64,000 nucleotides of DNA from Ashinkailepas kermadecensis (GCA_034440615.1 JAOTOM010002631.1:1-64000); one strand, 5' to 3'. Positions 1 through 12,085 are shown, counted from the first letter of the stretch. The notes: generated by a model not told the origin, from the letters alone. Numbers and translations are program-made.

Positions 1-865
1 CCGACCACTTATTATTCGAGACCAATCCTGTAGCACTTTGGCAAAAAATGGAATAACTTGGGAAAATTTCACCATAGAACTGGGGGACAGTTGTGAAAAG
101 TTTCTTCCAGAAAGTTCCTTCCATCCGTGAAAGGGTTTCTTTACTTTAAACAAGAAGAATTAAAATGTTAACTTTGCATACATAATTTATGCTGTATTTT
201 ATAGCCAAATGATGCGTAAATTAATGCATAGCAAGAGTCACACTGGGGCAGAGCTCGAGTGCTTTCACATGGACGTATTATGGCATTCTGGTACCAAATG
301 CCATTTCCGTTCTCGTTCTTGTCGTGGTTTCAATTCAGGTTAGCCGTGTTAAATACGTTCCTGCCCTGATTCCACTGCCAGCGATATTGATATGCAGATC
401 CCGAGACATCAGCCTCCAGTTGGCAGTTTCCTGTTATTATAGCTGGCTGGTTCTGAGTCAGAATCAACCATAGATGGCCTATTGGACTGATACCTATCCA
501 TAGGTATCAGTCCAATATACCGACCAACGACAGAACAGCCGCTCAGGCAATCATCTAACATAGTCTCTCCCGATATAATGCCATAAATACTCCTAAACAT
601 CCACGTTTTGTGCCTATTAAACCAATCGCTATATCCGGTTATTCCCGGCAGTCACAGTCGGAACTCAGCCATGACATCACGAAGCATATTGCCAATCGAC
701 ATCTAGTGAGTCAACCTTGAAATCGGTTAATAAATCCCCGTTGCCTGTAATTATGCGGTTTCTAGTGGTTAAACTTGTTGTTAACATGGTTTTGATCGTA
801 TTTTCAACCACATATAACTATAGGCCATCCATTTGGGTTTCACACGAAGTGTCACAATTCATTCA
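1..865. other. Intergenic, no gene seen
   Basis: Only short frames are present and none resembles a known protein. Base composition is ordinary. The only structured item is the hairpin at 480-517, listed separately. Confidence 0.5.
480..517. repeat. Perfect 18-bp inverted repeat (hairpin)
   Basis: The arms at 480-497 and 500-517 are exact reverse complements (TATTGGACTGATACCTAT on the left) with a 2-base CC spacer. No poly-T run follows and no matching copy was noticed elsewhere in the window. It could be a foldback remnant or a recent templated inversion; no function is claimed. Confidence 0.85.
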
Positions 866-1140
866 TCAGCAACACGGGATTAATGGAAAATTTATAGGCT
901 GGATTGAATTCATGAGCTCAGGAGAAGGAAACAAAGGTAGTGTGTTTCCTTCACTGGATAAATGGATACCAATGGATCACATGGAACAATGGATATCGAT
1001 CTGAATGGAAGAATCTTGAGTGTTGTGCTACAGGGCTCCGTTCCAGGTCTTCTCTTTATAATCTTTGTGAACAACATTGAGACAAGGCTGAGGAAAATGC
1101 TGCTTAAATTTGCTCATGATATCAAGCTGGTAACAATGGC
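866..1140 (+). pseudogene. CR1-like LINE reverse-transcriptase relic
   Basis: Fragments in two frames align with the RT of the CR1-like relic at 20.9-21.25 kb on the minus strand. The first holds GINGKFIGWIE, matching GIDGKVIGWIE there. The second holds LQGSVPGLLFIIFVNNIE followed by KFAHDIKLV, which corresponds to the GVPQGSVLGPLLF...FADD core of RT. The second aspartate of the FADD catalytic box reads FAHD, so the active site is damaged, and the frame shifts between the two pieces. No endonuclease and no 3' tail were found nearby. It is an internal fragment of an old insertion. Family assignment rests on RT motifs and on similarity to the other copies in this window. Confidence 0.75.
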
Positions 1141-1419
1141 TACACAGCCGGTCCCCTGAATGGATCCGGCCGGTCGGTCGGTCCTCCAGTCGGCGGCCTG
1201 TTTGAGGCCGGCTGGCCGGCCGCCCAGCGATGTTTCGCCTGTGCGCTTATCAGTGAAGTGGGGTCATTAGCAAGTGATAACACACATGCCAAATCTGACG
1301 TCCCAGGGTGTGCGGTGCAGGAGGCAAGCTTCAGCAGGGGGAGGGGAGAACAGAAAGATAATTTGCACCTATCGCCACGTTTCGACGGGAAAACTTTAAA
1401 CTGTAATGCATGCAGGGTT

Positions 1420-1745
1420 AGCCTTAGGCGTTTGTAATGACTCGCAAACATGCATAAGGGCCCATAGGTGTCTGTAAGCGCCCGAAGACATTCGTAAGGG
1501 CCCGCAAATATCAGTAAAGGCCCGTGGAGGTTCATAGTAGTCCGCAGATATTCGTGAGGGCCCGTACACATCTGTATGCGCTCATAGACGTTCGTGAAGT
1601 CTATCGTGAAGGCCCGCATAAATTTATAAGGACCAGTGGACGTTCTGTAAGGATCCGTATGCGTTCGTAAGGGTCCGAAGACGTTGGTAGTGGCCTGTAG
1701 TCCTTCGCAACGGCTCGCAGACGTTCTTAAGGGCCTGACAACAGC
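1420..1745 (+). repeat. Degenerate 20-bp minisatellite
   Basis: About sixteen head-to-tail units of about 20 bp follow the pattern gacattcgtaagggcccg with heavy divergence. Because 20 is not a multiple of 3, the minus strand gives an open frame with a 20-residue super-period (segments such as GPHEYLR and GPLLIFA). That frame (1140-1619) is a repeat artefact, not a gene. Upstream, 1141-1240 is rich in CCGG and GGCCGG. Confidence 0.7.
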
Positions 1746-3354
1746 CTAGGTGGCCATAAGAAGTGCTGTTGGCCCTTCTATCTCCGCCATGGTGATCCCG
1801 TAGATGACTAAGTACGGATTAGTAGAGTTCTCTGGGACCTGACAACAGCCTGAATAGAACAAGGAAAGGATTGATTGCCATCGTAAGCCTTTCCTCCCCT
1901 GTCTGTGTTACCGCAATCCAAAATCCAGAGTGATCAATTGTTTCTTGTCGACAGAGGTCCAGCGTAGCCCGTTCGCTGTTTGTTCGACTGAGGCACGCAA
2001 GGCAGGAACATGTCTTTCTCTCCTTCATAGCTGCAGAGCAAATTGGCACATGACGACCGCAAATGCGATTTCCTGCCCTTGAACACTGACTCGTGGTAAT
2101 CACCCTGATAAGCTGTGAGGGAAGACATGAAAGTGAAGCGGTGTAGTATATCTTCCAATAATGCTGTGAAGCGGCACAATCAATGTCCCAATGACTATCC
2201 ATGTCGAACCCTCCATGGAAGACAATTCGAGCGCAGATTATGCCCACCACAGGCTTAGGTTTCTTAAAATTATTGAGAGGGTACAATATATGAAGCCAAT
2301 GAGCGAGCCCAAATGGATTGGTGAGCATACCACATAGGGTCCCATGTAAAATTGAAATTATTGGGAGGGCAAAGGCAACATTGGGGAGGGGAGGGCAAGT
2401 GCCCCCCCCCTCCCAATAAAACATCCAAGGCTGCACCACTGGTGAGACGCTGGTGAGATACATGACGCTGGTGAGAGACCGGTCGGACCTTCATAATCGA
2501 CAGGATGAGTTAGCTGGCAACTACCTATTGTGGTACAACTACAACATCTTGCCACTTTTCAGTTTCACTTCGTAATCAAGTTCACCTAGCTTCTAACCAA
2601 AACACCCGACGGCCCCGACAGCCTGCCTGTGGCACCAAGTGTGGCGGCGGCACCATCACATGCACTACGACTCGAATTCCATGAGACCATTAGTTGTATG
2701 CTCCAGCTGTTCTAACTACACACAATCTGACTCAGCAGAGTTCGCTCAGCCAGGCGTACCTATGCATTCCTATAAACGTCTCCAGACAACTTATGTGCAG
2801 GTCATTGAAAAGCTATCTGCAAGTCTGATCATAACTACGGCCAGGCTGCTACGATCATCCTTATTTATAATTAACACATAAATAATGTGCCCAGTGCACA
2901 TTGCAGTCTGCTACTCGGGGCTCAGCTCCCGTCAGTGACAAGAGTCCACTGACAGTTCGCGCCATGTCTCTGTCTCATGCTAATTTTATGCTGACGATGG
3001 AACACATCATTCTGGGTCTGTCTAGGTAGCTTCCCTTAATGTTGCTCTGTTCAAGAACTCTTGCATTGTTCAATCGTGGCGAACGATGCATTTTTACCTG
3101 AAGTATCGTTCTCAGCTAGATACACTCCTCGCTGATATTTATTACATGCAAACTCTGAACACGATGACGAAAGCGTAGTATAGACGGTACTCACGATGTT
3201 AACTTTCGAATTGCATTTAACCTCATTCTGATGATTGAGCTATGATAATCGGAGAAAAATGACCATAGAAGTCGAGGCAGGGGATCCAGTATTTGTCATA
3301 GGAAACATGTGTCCGGAGTGGCATCACTTTGAAAGTACTTGGAGTGGCGCATTT
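1746..3354. other. Intergenic, no gene recognised
   Basis: Several medium frames occur on the minus strand, the longest being 214 aa at 1819-2463. None shows a domain, signal peptide or repeat that I recognise. At 2380-2420 a G-run and a C-run form a short foldback of the kind seen at the edges of other repeats in this window. Three short copies of a GACGCTGGTGAGA-like unit lie at 2440-2480. Confidence 0.4.
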
Positions 3355-3480
3355 GCCTTACGAGGGGTACCTCTGGCTGAAAAAAGTCGGTGGGGGAGTA
3401 GGTTCGAGCATTCCCGGAAGGGTCCTTTTCCTGGCCGGAGAGACGCCACCTTCCTATGCTGGGGGTGGGGGTGGGGGGTC
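3355..3480 (+). repeat. ~110-bp conserved core repeat, copy 1
   Basis: This belongs to a dispersed family with four copies in the window (here, near 26.9 kb, near 42.2 kb inverted, and near 55.9 kb). Shared blocks in order are a CCTCTGGCTGAAAA box, a TTCGAGC box, CCCGGAAGGG, TTTTCCTGGCCGGAGA and GCCACCTTCC. The flanks differ between copies, so the core looks like an inserted unit (short interspersed element or transposon terminus) rather than part of one larger repeat. Confidence 0.65.
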
Positions 3481-3499
3481 ACTTGGTGTGGGGTTGGGG

Positions 3500-3770
3500 G
3501 GAGGCACCTACTCCAACGCCTTAATTTTTCCCGAAAGAAGCCGCCTTTTTTATCTTTTTCCCCCAAATTTTGGGGGAAAAAAAACCACCATTTTTTTTTA
3601 AAAAATACCCCCTTTTATAAAAGGGCGGGTTTATTACCGGCGCTTTTTTATAAACCCCTCTTTTTTTTAAAAAATAATCATATATAATAAAAATATTAAA
3701 ATTAACAAATAATTTTTTATTTTGGGGGGGACCTTTATGGCAATGTATACATATATACAGGGGTGTTGTT
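3500..3770. other. Homopolymer-run-rich low-complexity patch
   Basis: This short stretch packs many runs of T, A, C and G of 5-10 bases (for example at 3543-3600 and 3660-3670). It has no gene content. Such density can be genuine low-complexity DNA but is also where long-read base calling fails, so the sequence here should be trusted less than its surroundings. Confidence 0.5.
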
Positions 3771-3869
3771 TTGCATGCTTTTAGAGGGGCATGTGCCCCC
3801 CACCCCAAAATCAAACGAAGATGGGCATGCAGCAAAATGCACAATACTGCGGGCTGCAATCGGAGTGCG

Positions 3870-4045
3870 AGAACCGATGGCCCCGACGATAGGCCCACCG
3901 AGCATCGCAGACGGCCCTGCCGATGGCCCCGCCAATGGTCCCATCGATGGCCAGACCGATGGTCCCACGGATGGACCGCCGATCGTCCCACAGATATTCC
4001 CACCAATGGTCCCACCGATGGCTCCGCCGATAGCCCTGGATCTAG
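3870..4045 (+). repeat. Short-period (~12-15 bp) minisatellite
   Basis: Repeats of CCGATGGTCCCAC-like units run head to tail. The plus frame reads as repeated MVPP/MAPP tetrapeptides and the minus frame as glycine-rich peptide. These frames (3735-4106) follow from the repeat and are not annotated as genes. Confidence 0.65.
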
Positions 4046-4059
4046 TGACGTCCGCCCGT

Positions 4060-4365
4060 TCACTCTGGTGACATGCCACTCAGGACGTTTGATTCCAGGC
4101 GATTGACCGCCGCCGTCAACATCGCGACGATACCCTGTAGTGCTGCCAGCGAACTGATTTCCTGAAACACTGCGCCGACTGGCACCGTCTGCGCTGCTGA
4201 GTATCCTGCTGCCATTGCTGACACCAGGCGTGAAGCCGAGGCTTCCAAGAATCTGTCCCCATGACAATTCTGAATCCGCCCCTGGCAGAAGTCCTCAGCG
4301 CTGGCTGGGCCTCCGCACCGCGGACCTTGAATTGTTGAGCTTTGATACTTACTCCTTGTGCACAT
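4060..4365 (-). other. Unassigned open frame, 101 codons
   Basis: This frame lies outside the adjoining minisatellite and has non-repetitive composition, including an alanine/leucine-rich helical-looking C-terminal half (VFQEISSLAALQGIVAML). I do not recognise a family. It could be a fragment of a transposon protein, since it ends near GGATCCGCCCC-like sequence typical of repeat ends in this window. There is no splice or promoter support, so it may equally be chance. Confidence 0.15.
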
Positions 4366-4850
4366 CTTTGTTTTTTAGCCGGTGCTATAGCATGGTGTAT
4401 GGCCCATCATCCGACGCACAACCTTCGAAATGGGGAATAATTAGATTCTGATATATTCTGGCTACATGTGTAATAAATACCTACTTTTAAATTAACCGTG
4501 ATTTATACTATAACGACTACTTTGCTTATTTCGCAAGCACGATTCATACTTGCGTGATGGCCACGCACACGTATTTTACAATATGATACACATAGTACGT
4601 CGTCCAAAACCGAGAGACATCATAAATGCATACTTTTAGAACAGCTACAGGACCCGCAAAATACTACAGAAGGAGCAAACTAATACACATGCAGTGCATT
4701 TAGTTCTCGATAATTTTAAACTGTATTATTTCTGTGATGTCGGCGAATCAGACGGCCATACAGTGTTGCACATTTGATGTCTTGTACTGTACTTACATGG
4801 GTGTAGGACCTTATTCAGTTGGGAGGGCTTCAATCCAACAACTTACAGCC
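4366..4850. other. Intergenic, nothing recognised
   Basis: AT-richer sequence without repeats or coding signal. It ends at the sharp boundary of the composite element at 4851. Confidence 0.4.
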
Positions 4851-5059
4851 AAGGGCGTCGCCACCGGGGGGGCAGGGGGGCAATCGCCCCCCCCCCCCTG
4901 CCGTGAAACTGGGGGGCGCCGCCCCCCTGAAATTTGAGGAGGCCCCCATCCGCAAATGCACAGCAAAAAAGGTGAGCAAGGAGGCCGACGGGACAGAAGA
5001 TCATACTGTCAATGAGGCCTCAAGACTGACGAGGCCCCCAGGAACTATAATCAGGTCTC

Positions 5060-7830
5060 TATAAAAGATGTAGAACAGAGATTGGAAGGAGGCCCCCAGG
5101 ACGAAAAGGATGCCCCATGACGAAAAGGAGGCCCCTATGACGAAAAGGAGGCCCCCATGACGAAAAGGAGGCCCCAAGACGTAGAACAGAGATTAGGAGG
5201 GGGCCCCCAGGAAGAAAAGGAGGTCCCCAGGACGAAAAGGAGGCCCCAGGACGAAAAGGACGCCCCAATACGTAGAACAGAGGTTGGGAGGAGGCCCCCA
5301 GGACGAAAAGGAGGCCCCAGGACGAAAGGAATGCACCCAAGGACAAAAAGGAGGCCCCCAAGACGTAGAACAGAGATTGGGATGAGGTCCCCAGGACGAA
5401 AAGGAAGCCCCTAAGACATAGAACAGAGATTGGAAGGAGGTCCCCAGGACGAAAAGGAGGCCCCTAAGACATAGAACAGAGATTGGAAGGAGGTCCCCAG
5501 GACGAAAAGGAGGCCCCTAAGACATAGAACAGAGATTGGAAGGAGGTCCCCAGGACGAAAAGGAGGCCCCATGACGAAAAGGAGGCCCCTATGACGTAAA
5601 GGAGGCCCCATGACGAAAAGGAGGCCCCAAGACGTAGAACAGAGATTAGGAGGAGGCCCCCAGGAAGAAAAGGAGGTCCCCAGGACGAAAAGGAGGCCCC
5701 AGGACGAAAAGGACGCCCCAATACGTAGAACAGAGGTTGGGAGGAGGCCCCCAGGACGAAAATGAGGCCCCCAGGACAAAAGGAATGCACCCAAGGACAA
5801 AAAGGAGGCCCCCAAGACGTAGAACAGAGATTGAGATGAGGTCCCCAGGAAGAAAAGGAGGCCCCCAGGACGAAAAGGAGGCCCCTAAGACGTAGAACAG
5901 AGATTGGGAGGTGGCCCCCATGACGAAAAGGAGGCCCCCAAGACGAAAAGGAGGTCCCCAGGACGAAAAAGAGGCCCCCAGGACGAGAAGGAGGCCCCCA
6001 GGACGAAACGGAGGCCCTAAGACGTAGAACAGAGATTGGGAGGTGGGCCCCAGGACGAAAAGGAGGCCCCCAGGACGAAAAGGATGCCCCCAGGACGCAA
6101 AGGAGGCCCCCCAAGACGTAGAACAGAGATTGGGAGGAGGCCCCCATGACTAAAAGGAGGCCCCCAGGACGAAAAGGAGGCCCCCAGAACGAAAGGGATG
6201 CACCCAAAGACAAAAAGGAGGCCCCCAAGACGTAGAACAGAGATTGGGATGAGGTCCCCAGGACAAAAAGGAGGCCCCCAGGACGAAAATGAGGTACCCA
6301 GAACGAAAAGGAGGCCCCCAAGACGAAAAGGAGGCCCCTAAGACGTAGAACAGAGATTGGGAGGTGGCCCTCATGACGAAAAGGAGGCCCCCAAGACGAA
6401 AAGGAGGTCCCCAGGACGAATAGGAGGCCCCCAGGACGAAAAGGAGGCCCCCAGGACGAAGAAGATGCCCCATGACGCAAAGGAGGCCCCCAAGACGTAG
6501 AACAGAGATTGGGAGGAGGCCCCCAGGACTAAAAAGGAGGCCCCCCAGGACGAAAAGGAGGTCCCAGAACGAAAAGGATGCACCCAAGGACGAAAAGGAG
6601 GCCCCCAAGACGTAGAACAGAGATTGGGAGGAGGCCCCCAGGACGAAAAAGGAGGCCCCAAGACGTAGAACAGAGGTTGGGAGGTGGGCCCCAGGACGAA
6701 AAGGAGGCCCCCAAGACGAAAAGGATGCACCCAAGGACGAAAAGGATGCTCACAAGACGTAGAACAGGGATTGCGATGAGGTCCCCAGGACGAAAAGGAG
6801 GCCCCAAGACGTAAAACAGAAATTGTGAGATGGCCCCCAGGACGAAAAGGAGGCCCCAAGGACGAAAAGGATGCCCCCAGGACGCAAAGGAAGCACACAA
6901 GACGTAGAACAGATATTCGGAGGAGGCCCCCCAGGACGAAAAGGAGGCCCCTAAGACGTAGAACAGAGATTGGGAGGTGGCCCCCATGACGAAAAGGAGG
7001 CCCCCAGGACGAAAAGGAGGCACCCAAGACGAAAATTAGGACCCTAAGACGTAGAACACAGATTGTGAGGTGGCCCCAGGACGAAAAGGAGTCCCCCAGG
7101 ACGAAAAGGATGCCCCCAGGACGCAAAGGAAGCACCCAAGGACGAAAAGGATGCTCCCAAGACGTAGAACAGGGATTGCGATGAGGTCCCCAGGACGAAA
7201 AGGAGGCCCCCAGGACGAAAAGGAGGCCCCCAGGACGAAAAGGAGGCCCCAAGACGTAGAACAGAAATTGTGAGGTGGCCCCCAGGACGAAAAGCAGGCC
7301 CCAAGGACGAAAAGGATGCCCCCAGGACGCAAAGGAAGCACACAAGACGTAGAACAGAGATTCGGAGGAGGCCCCCAGGACGAAAAGGAGGCCCCTAAGA
7401 CGTAGAACAGAGATTGGGAGGTGGCCCCCATGACGAAAAGGAGGCCCCCCAGGACGAAAAGGAGGCACCCAGGACGAAAATGAGGACCCTAAGACGTAGA
7501 ACAGAGATTGTGAGGTGGCCCCAGGACGAAAAGGAGTCCCCCAGGACGAAAAGGATGCCCCAGGACGCAAAGGGAGCACCCAAGACGTAGAACAGAGATT
7601 GGGAGGAGGCCCGCAGGACTAAAAGGAGGCCCCAGGACGAAAAAGAGGCCCCCAGAACGAAAAGGATGCACCTAAGGACGAAAAGGAGGCCACTAAGACG
7701 TAGAACAGAGATTGGGAGGTAGCCCCCAGGATGAAAAGGAGGCCCCAGGACGAAAAGGATGCCCCCAGTACGAAAAGGAGGCCCTCAGGATGGAAAGGAT
7801 GCCACCTATACGGGCAAGAAGCCACCCAGG
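5060..7830 (-). repeat. 20-bp minisatellite array, unit expanded only in the left copy
   Basis: The plus-strand unit is AGGCCCCCAGGACGAAAAGG. It is punctuated every few units by a GACGTAGAACAGAGATTGGG insert, giving higher-order repeats. Because 20 bp is not divisible by 3, three units make a 20-residue period. The minus strand therefore shows very long frames (up to 402 aa) with motifs such as SFSSWGPPFRPGG and VLRLG. They have no unique N- or C-terminal sequence and overlap each other in several frames, so they are not genes. The homologous place in the right copy (near 48.70-48.77 kb) lacks this array. Confidence 0.9.
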
Positions 7831-9200
7831 TAAGACGAAAAGGCTTCCGATGGGTGGCAGGATAGTCTTAATTTGGAAAACGAGGCCCCCAAGACGGAAG
7901 AGGATGCCCCTGCAATATAAAATTAAGACATGATAGGGGAGATTTCTCCGGACGCAATAGGGGCCCCAAGACGGGTAAGAAGGTCTCCGCAGGAATGAGA
8001 GAAGGCCACGGAGACCAGCCAGATGAGGCCCATATTTTGGAAGAGGAGGACCCTAGAATAGAAAATCTAGGACTGGGACGCAAAAGCACCCTGCTAATAG
8101 GATAATGAGGCTCCAAACACAGATAAGGAGGCCCCCATGACGTGAGAGGAGGCCCCTAATTTAATAAAGGAGTCACTTAGGAGAGGGTAGGAGTCCCCAG
8201 AAATCAAGAGAGTGTCAAAAATGGCACCGAGGAAACCAGGATTGCAAAGGAGGCCCCAACACCGGAAAGGAGACCACAGAATATGAGAGCAGGCCCTAAG
8301 ACGGAAAAGGAAGCCAATGGATATGAGATGAGGTTTCGGAGACGCAAAAGCAGGCCCCAAACAGGTGAGGTTCCACCGAGATAGAAAAGGACGATCCAGA
8401 GACGTGGCAAGAGGCACCTAATTGGGAAGAGAACGACACAAGATTGGAAATGAGACCCCATGATGAACGAGGAGGCCCCTAAAATGGGAGAGAAAGGCCA
8501 TTGGATAAGAGAGATGGCTCTCAGGCGAAAAAGAAGGCTCGAAGACGGCTGAGAAGGTCCCCGGGAAATAACAAGGCCACTAAGATAGGAAAGGTTGCCG
8601 GTAATTTGGCAGAGGAGGTGCCTGGGAGAGAAGAGGAGTCCACCAGGGGATAAGAGACCACCCCTAAGATGGGTAAAGATCGAATCCACACGCAGAGCAG
8701 GAGGCCTCAAGACGTGAGAGGAGGCCCCTAATTTGAAAAAGAAGGCCTCTAGAAGAGAAATGAGGCATCTGTCGGACTCGAGAGGAGTCCCTCAAGAAGG
8801 AGTAGGTCTCCAGGACCAAATGAGACCCCGAAAACCGGAAAGAGTTCCCAGGAAATGAGAGGAGGCCCTTAAGATGGGAGTGGTAGCAGGTATGGAAGGA
8901 GGTGAGGTTTCCAAAATTGAAGATCCCTCAAAACGAGTAAGGCTTTGCCATGATAAAGGAGGAGGCCCACGAGGCGTGGCAGGAGGCCCCTAATTTGGCA
9001 GAGAATGCCCCTCGAAGATGAGAGGAAGCCCCATGCCTTGTTAAAGGGTCCCCAGAATGCAAGAGGAAGCCCTCCAAGACGGGAGAGGATGACCATTGAA
9101 TATGGAGGGGGGTAGGACACACAAGGAGACGTCGAAAACCAGTAAAAAGGCTCTAGGAAATGAGACGAGACCCTTAAGACGCGACAGGAGGCCTATAATT
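7831..9200 (-). repeat. Degenerate 20-22-bp field of the composite element
   Basis: The sequence still shows GGAGGCCCC-type words every ~20-40 bases but units are highly diverged. It aligns in reverse complement with 46.4-47.36 kb plus 48.6-48.7 kb of the right copy. At 8236-8257 there is exactly one unit, CCAGGATTGCAAAGGAGGCC, which is the unit amplified into a 1.2-kb array in the right copy. It has no coding content. Confidence 0.75.
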
Positions 9201-10960
9201 TGCAAGAAGAAACCATTAAGAAATAGTAGGAGTCGTGTCTGGGTACTTTAAAATCACGATATGGGCCTCAAAAGATCCGGCAGGGCCCCCGCAAATTATG
9301 CTGAACCTGGGGTACCAAAAATTCACGCCCGGACCACGAAAATCATGCCAGAGGCACGACAGGTCGTACCGTGCCCCAACAGTCTGATTGGGACCAAAAC
9401 AAATGAAGCCGGAGCAACGAAAAACAATCCGGACATGGATAATCACTTTGGGGGCCCAACAATGACGCCAAAAGCCCCCAAAGTGCATTGGACCCCCAAA
9501 AAGTGTCGAGGCCGCTATAGCTCGCGCTATGGATCCAAGAAAATGACGTCGGGGCCCAAAAGATCACATTGGACTCAAAAAAGTCGCGTCGCAGCCCTTG
9601 AAAATCACACTGGAGGCCCAGAAGGTCGCACCGGGGCCCCAAAAGTTGCAACTGCCCCAAAAATAAATCTTTAACTGGAATGTCACTCTGGGACAAAAAA
9701 AAACTCCTTCAGTGGCCTCAGTGCTATATCAAAGGGGCAAATGCCCCCTCCATCCTGAGAGGGATAAGCTCCCAAGAATCGTGCCGGGGCCTCAAAAATC
9801 GCGCTAGGACCACCAAAATTCGTGTCGGTCCACCAGAATTCGCGTATGGGTCTCCAAATAAATACGGCGAGCCCCGGAAATCTCGCTCCGAGGCCCGAAA
9901 AATTGCAACAGGAACCGCCAAAATCGCGTTGGGGCCACAGCTAAATACAACGCGTCCCACAAACTCGAACCAGGCACCTCAAATATCGCGCTCGGGACCC
10001 ACAATTCCCATCGGTAGTCCCGTCGAGGCTATAAAAAATTGGCGTCTAGGGCCACACGTAAGCACAGTGTAACCACAAACACCGGATCGGTATCCGAAAA
10101 AATCAAACTGGATCCCTCCAAAATAAAGAGGGATTCCAACAACTAAATGCCCAGGTAAAAAAATGGCTCTGGAGCACCGAACATATTATCAGATGCCTTC
10201 ACAAATTGCGTACGGCACCGAGAAACAAACCGGATCTCGAACAATCGAGGTGGGATACAAAAACATGGCGCCAAGGGCTCGAGAAATCAGGCCGGGATTC
10301 GGACTTTTAAAAAATCAGAAAGGCTTCACAAAAATCGTATTGAGCCCAGAAAACTGGGGTTGGGTCTCCGGAACCACGCGCCTGGACGCGATTAGCCTCT
10401 CTGGGACCTAGAAACATCGTACCGAAGCCCCAAAATTGTACTGGGGCCCCACAACTGTGCGTCAGAAGCCCAAAATAGACACATCGGGACCCTAAGAGCA
10501 CAACGGGGGCCGAAAATACAACTGGCCCTCCAAAGCGCACAGAGTCTCACAAAATGCGACAGGGACACATGCGTTACAGCCATAAATATACATACCGAGA
10601 GGTCTAAAAAATACACCGGAAGCTCTCAAGGCACACAGGGGTCATGATAACGCACAACGGCCTGAAAAAGTGGTTGAGGCGCAAAAGGCAACATGGTTCC
10701 AAAACAAACCGAAAGACCGGGCGCTAAATAAACACATCGGGGTCTTCGAAAACGCCCTGACACGTCAAAAAAGCATCGGTGCACACAAATGCAACAAACC
10801 CTAAAACGAGCAGGGGGTTCGAAAAATGTTTTAGGCCCCTAACAAACTGGATTGGAGCCATAATACACAATCATAGAGCAAGAAAGACGCAATGGGTCCA
10901 AAAAAGAATGCTGAGGCAGGGCCTCGGTTCGGTGGCCAATCTGGGAGGACAGCAGCAAAG
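9201..10960 (-). repeat. ~28-bp degenerate repeat field of the composite element
   Basis: Words of the type GGGGCCCCAAAAATCGCG recur roughly every 27-30 bases with many substitutions. The same field is found in reverse complement at 44.75-46.40 kb and partly at 28.5-29.77 kb. A small GGGGCAAATGCCCCC foldback sits at 9736-9752 and is conserved in both other copies, marking the point where the middle copy ends. Confidence 0.7.
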
Positions 10961-11294
10961 ATATAAAGTGCATCGAAGCTCAGCGGAAACCGCATTTCAT
11001 AACTACCAGAAAATGTGGGAAGTAGGAAACTAATGATCGAATTTAATCAATCGACTTTTCTCAGCGAACGCCCATACGAAGCACTCCACCACGTCAAATA
11101 TGGCGCAAGTGTATCATGTGGCAGCAATTAGCAAAACGCAGAAGGCCTCGAAGAGGCCGTAGCATCGCACGAAGTGTGGCGAATGCACTGAATACGAAAG
11201 ATGGGTGTGCACGTGCACTGACGTTGCCGTCGTGGCGACCGGGTGCTATGAACTGGAATGCCTGAAATTGTGAAATTTTGTATTTTAAAGTGGT

Positions 11295-12085
11295 GGGTAA
11301 TACATTTTAAATTGAAGTTGTGGGCCTAATACATCTTCGAAACACTGCTCGTTTTAGGGCTTTGTTGCTTTTTGTGCACCGAGTATGTTTTACGTGGCAG
11401 GCGTTTTCGAAGATCCCGATGTGTTTATTTAGCTCCCGGTCGTTTTGTACGTTTTGGAACCATGTTGTCTTTTGTGGCCCAGCCTCTTTTTCAGGCCCTT
11501 GTGCGTTCTCATGGCCCCTGTGCGCCTTGCGAGCTTGCAGTGTATTTTTTTTGGGAGCTCCCGGCATGTTTATTTAGGGCTGCAACGCATGTTTTAAGGC
11601 CCTATCGCTTTTTGCGAGCCTCTGTGCGCTTTAGAAGGTTAGTTGTATTTTTGGGCACCGTCTTAGGGTCCGGCTGTGTAAATTTGGGGCTTCTGATGCA
11701 CATTTGTGGGGCCCAGTACGATCTTTGGGCTTCGGTGTGATTTTTGCTGGGTCCCAGCGCGACTTATCGCGCCCAGGCGCGTGGTTCCGGAGACCCAACG
11801 CCAGCTTTCTGTGCTTAACGCGATTTTTTGTGGATCTTTTCTGGGTTTTATGTCCGAATCCCGGCCTGATTTTGCGATACTCTGGCGCCATGTTTTTGCA
11901 TCCCACCTCGATTTTTCGAGATCCGGCATGCTTTTAGGTGCCATACGCAATTTTTGAAGGCATCTGGAAAAAAAATGTTCCGTGCTCCAGAGCCATTTTC
12001 CTGATCCGGACATTTATTTGTTGGAATCTCTCCTTTTTTGGAGGGCTCCAGCTTGATTTTTTGGGATACCGATCCGGTTTTGTGG
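11295..12085 (+). repeat. Extra inverted segment inside the left composite copy
   Basis: The left copy is on the minus strand, but this 0.8-kb piece reads in the plus orientation. It matches 28.6-29.3 kb and 44.8-45.33 kb of the plus-strand copies (boxes GGAGGGCTCC, TTATCGCGCCCAGGCGCG). On either side, 12090-12604 and 11280 downward match the continuous A end of the right copy (around 44360). The piece has therefore been inserted in reverse at one point, making an inverted duplication with the field at 9.2-11.0 kb. Confidence 0.7.

Noticed and set aside
1819..2463. 214-aa minus frame as a gene
   Set aside because: No domain, no start context or splice evidence; starts in a repeat-edge G/C-run and is overlapped by other frames.
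5059..7825. Very long minus-strand frames (up to 402 aa) of SSWGPPFRPGG-type repeats as a repetitive structural protein
   Set aside because: They follow from a 20-bp tandem repeat read through three frames, overlap each other in all minus frames, and have no unique ends, signal peptide or splice context.
5060..7830. CRISPR-like array
   Set aside because: Repeats are contiguous 20-bp units without unique spacers of constant length, there are no cas genes, and the setting is eukaryotic.
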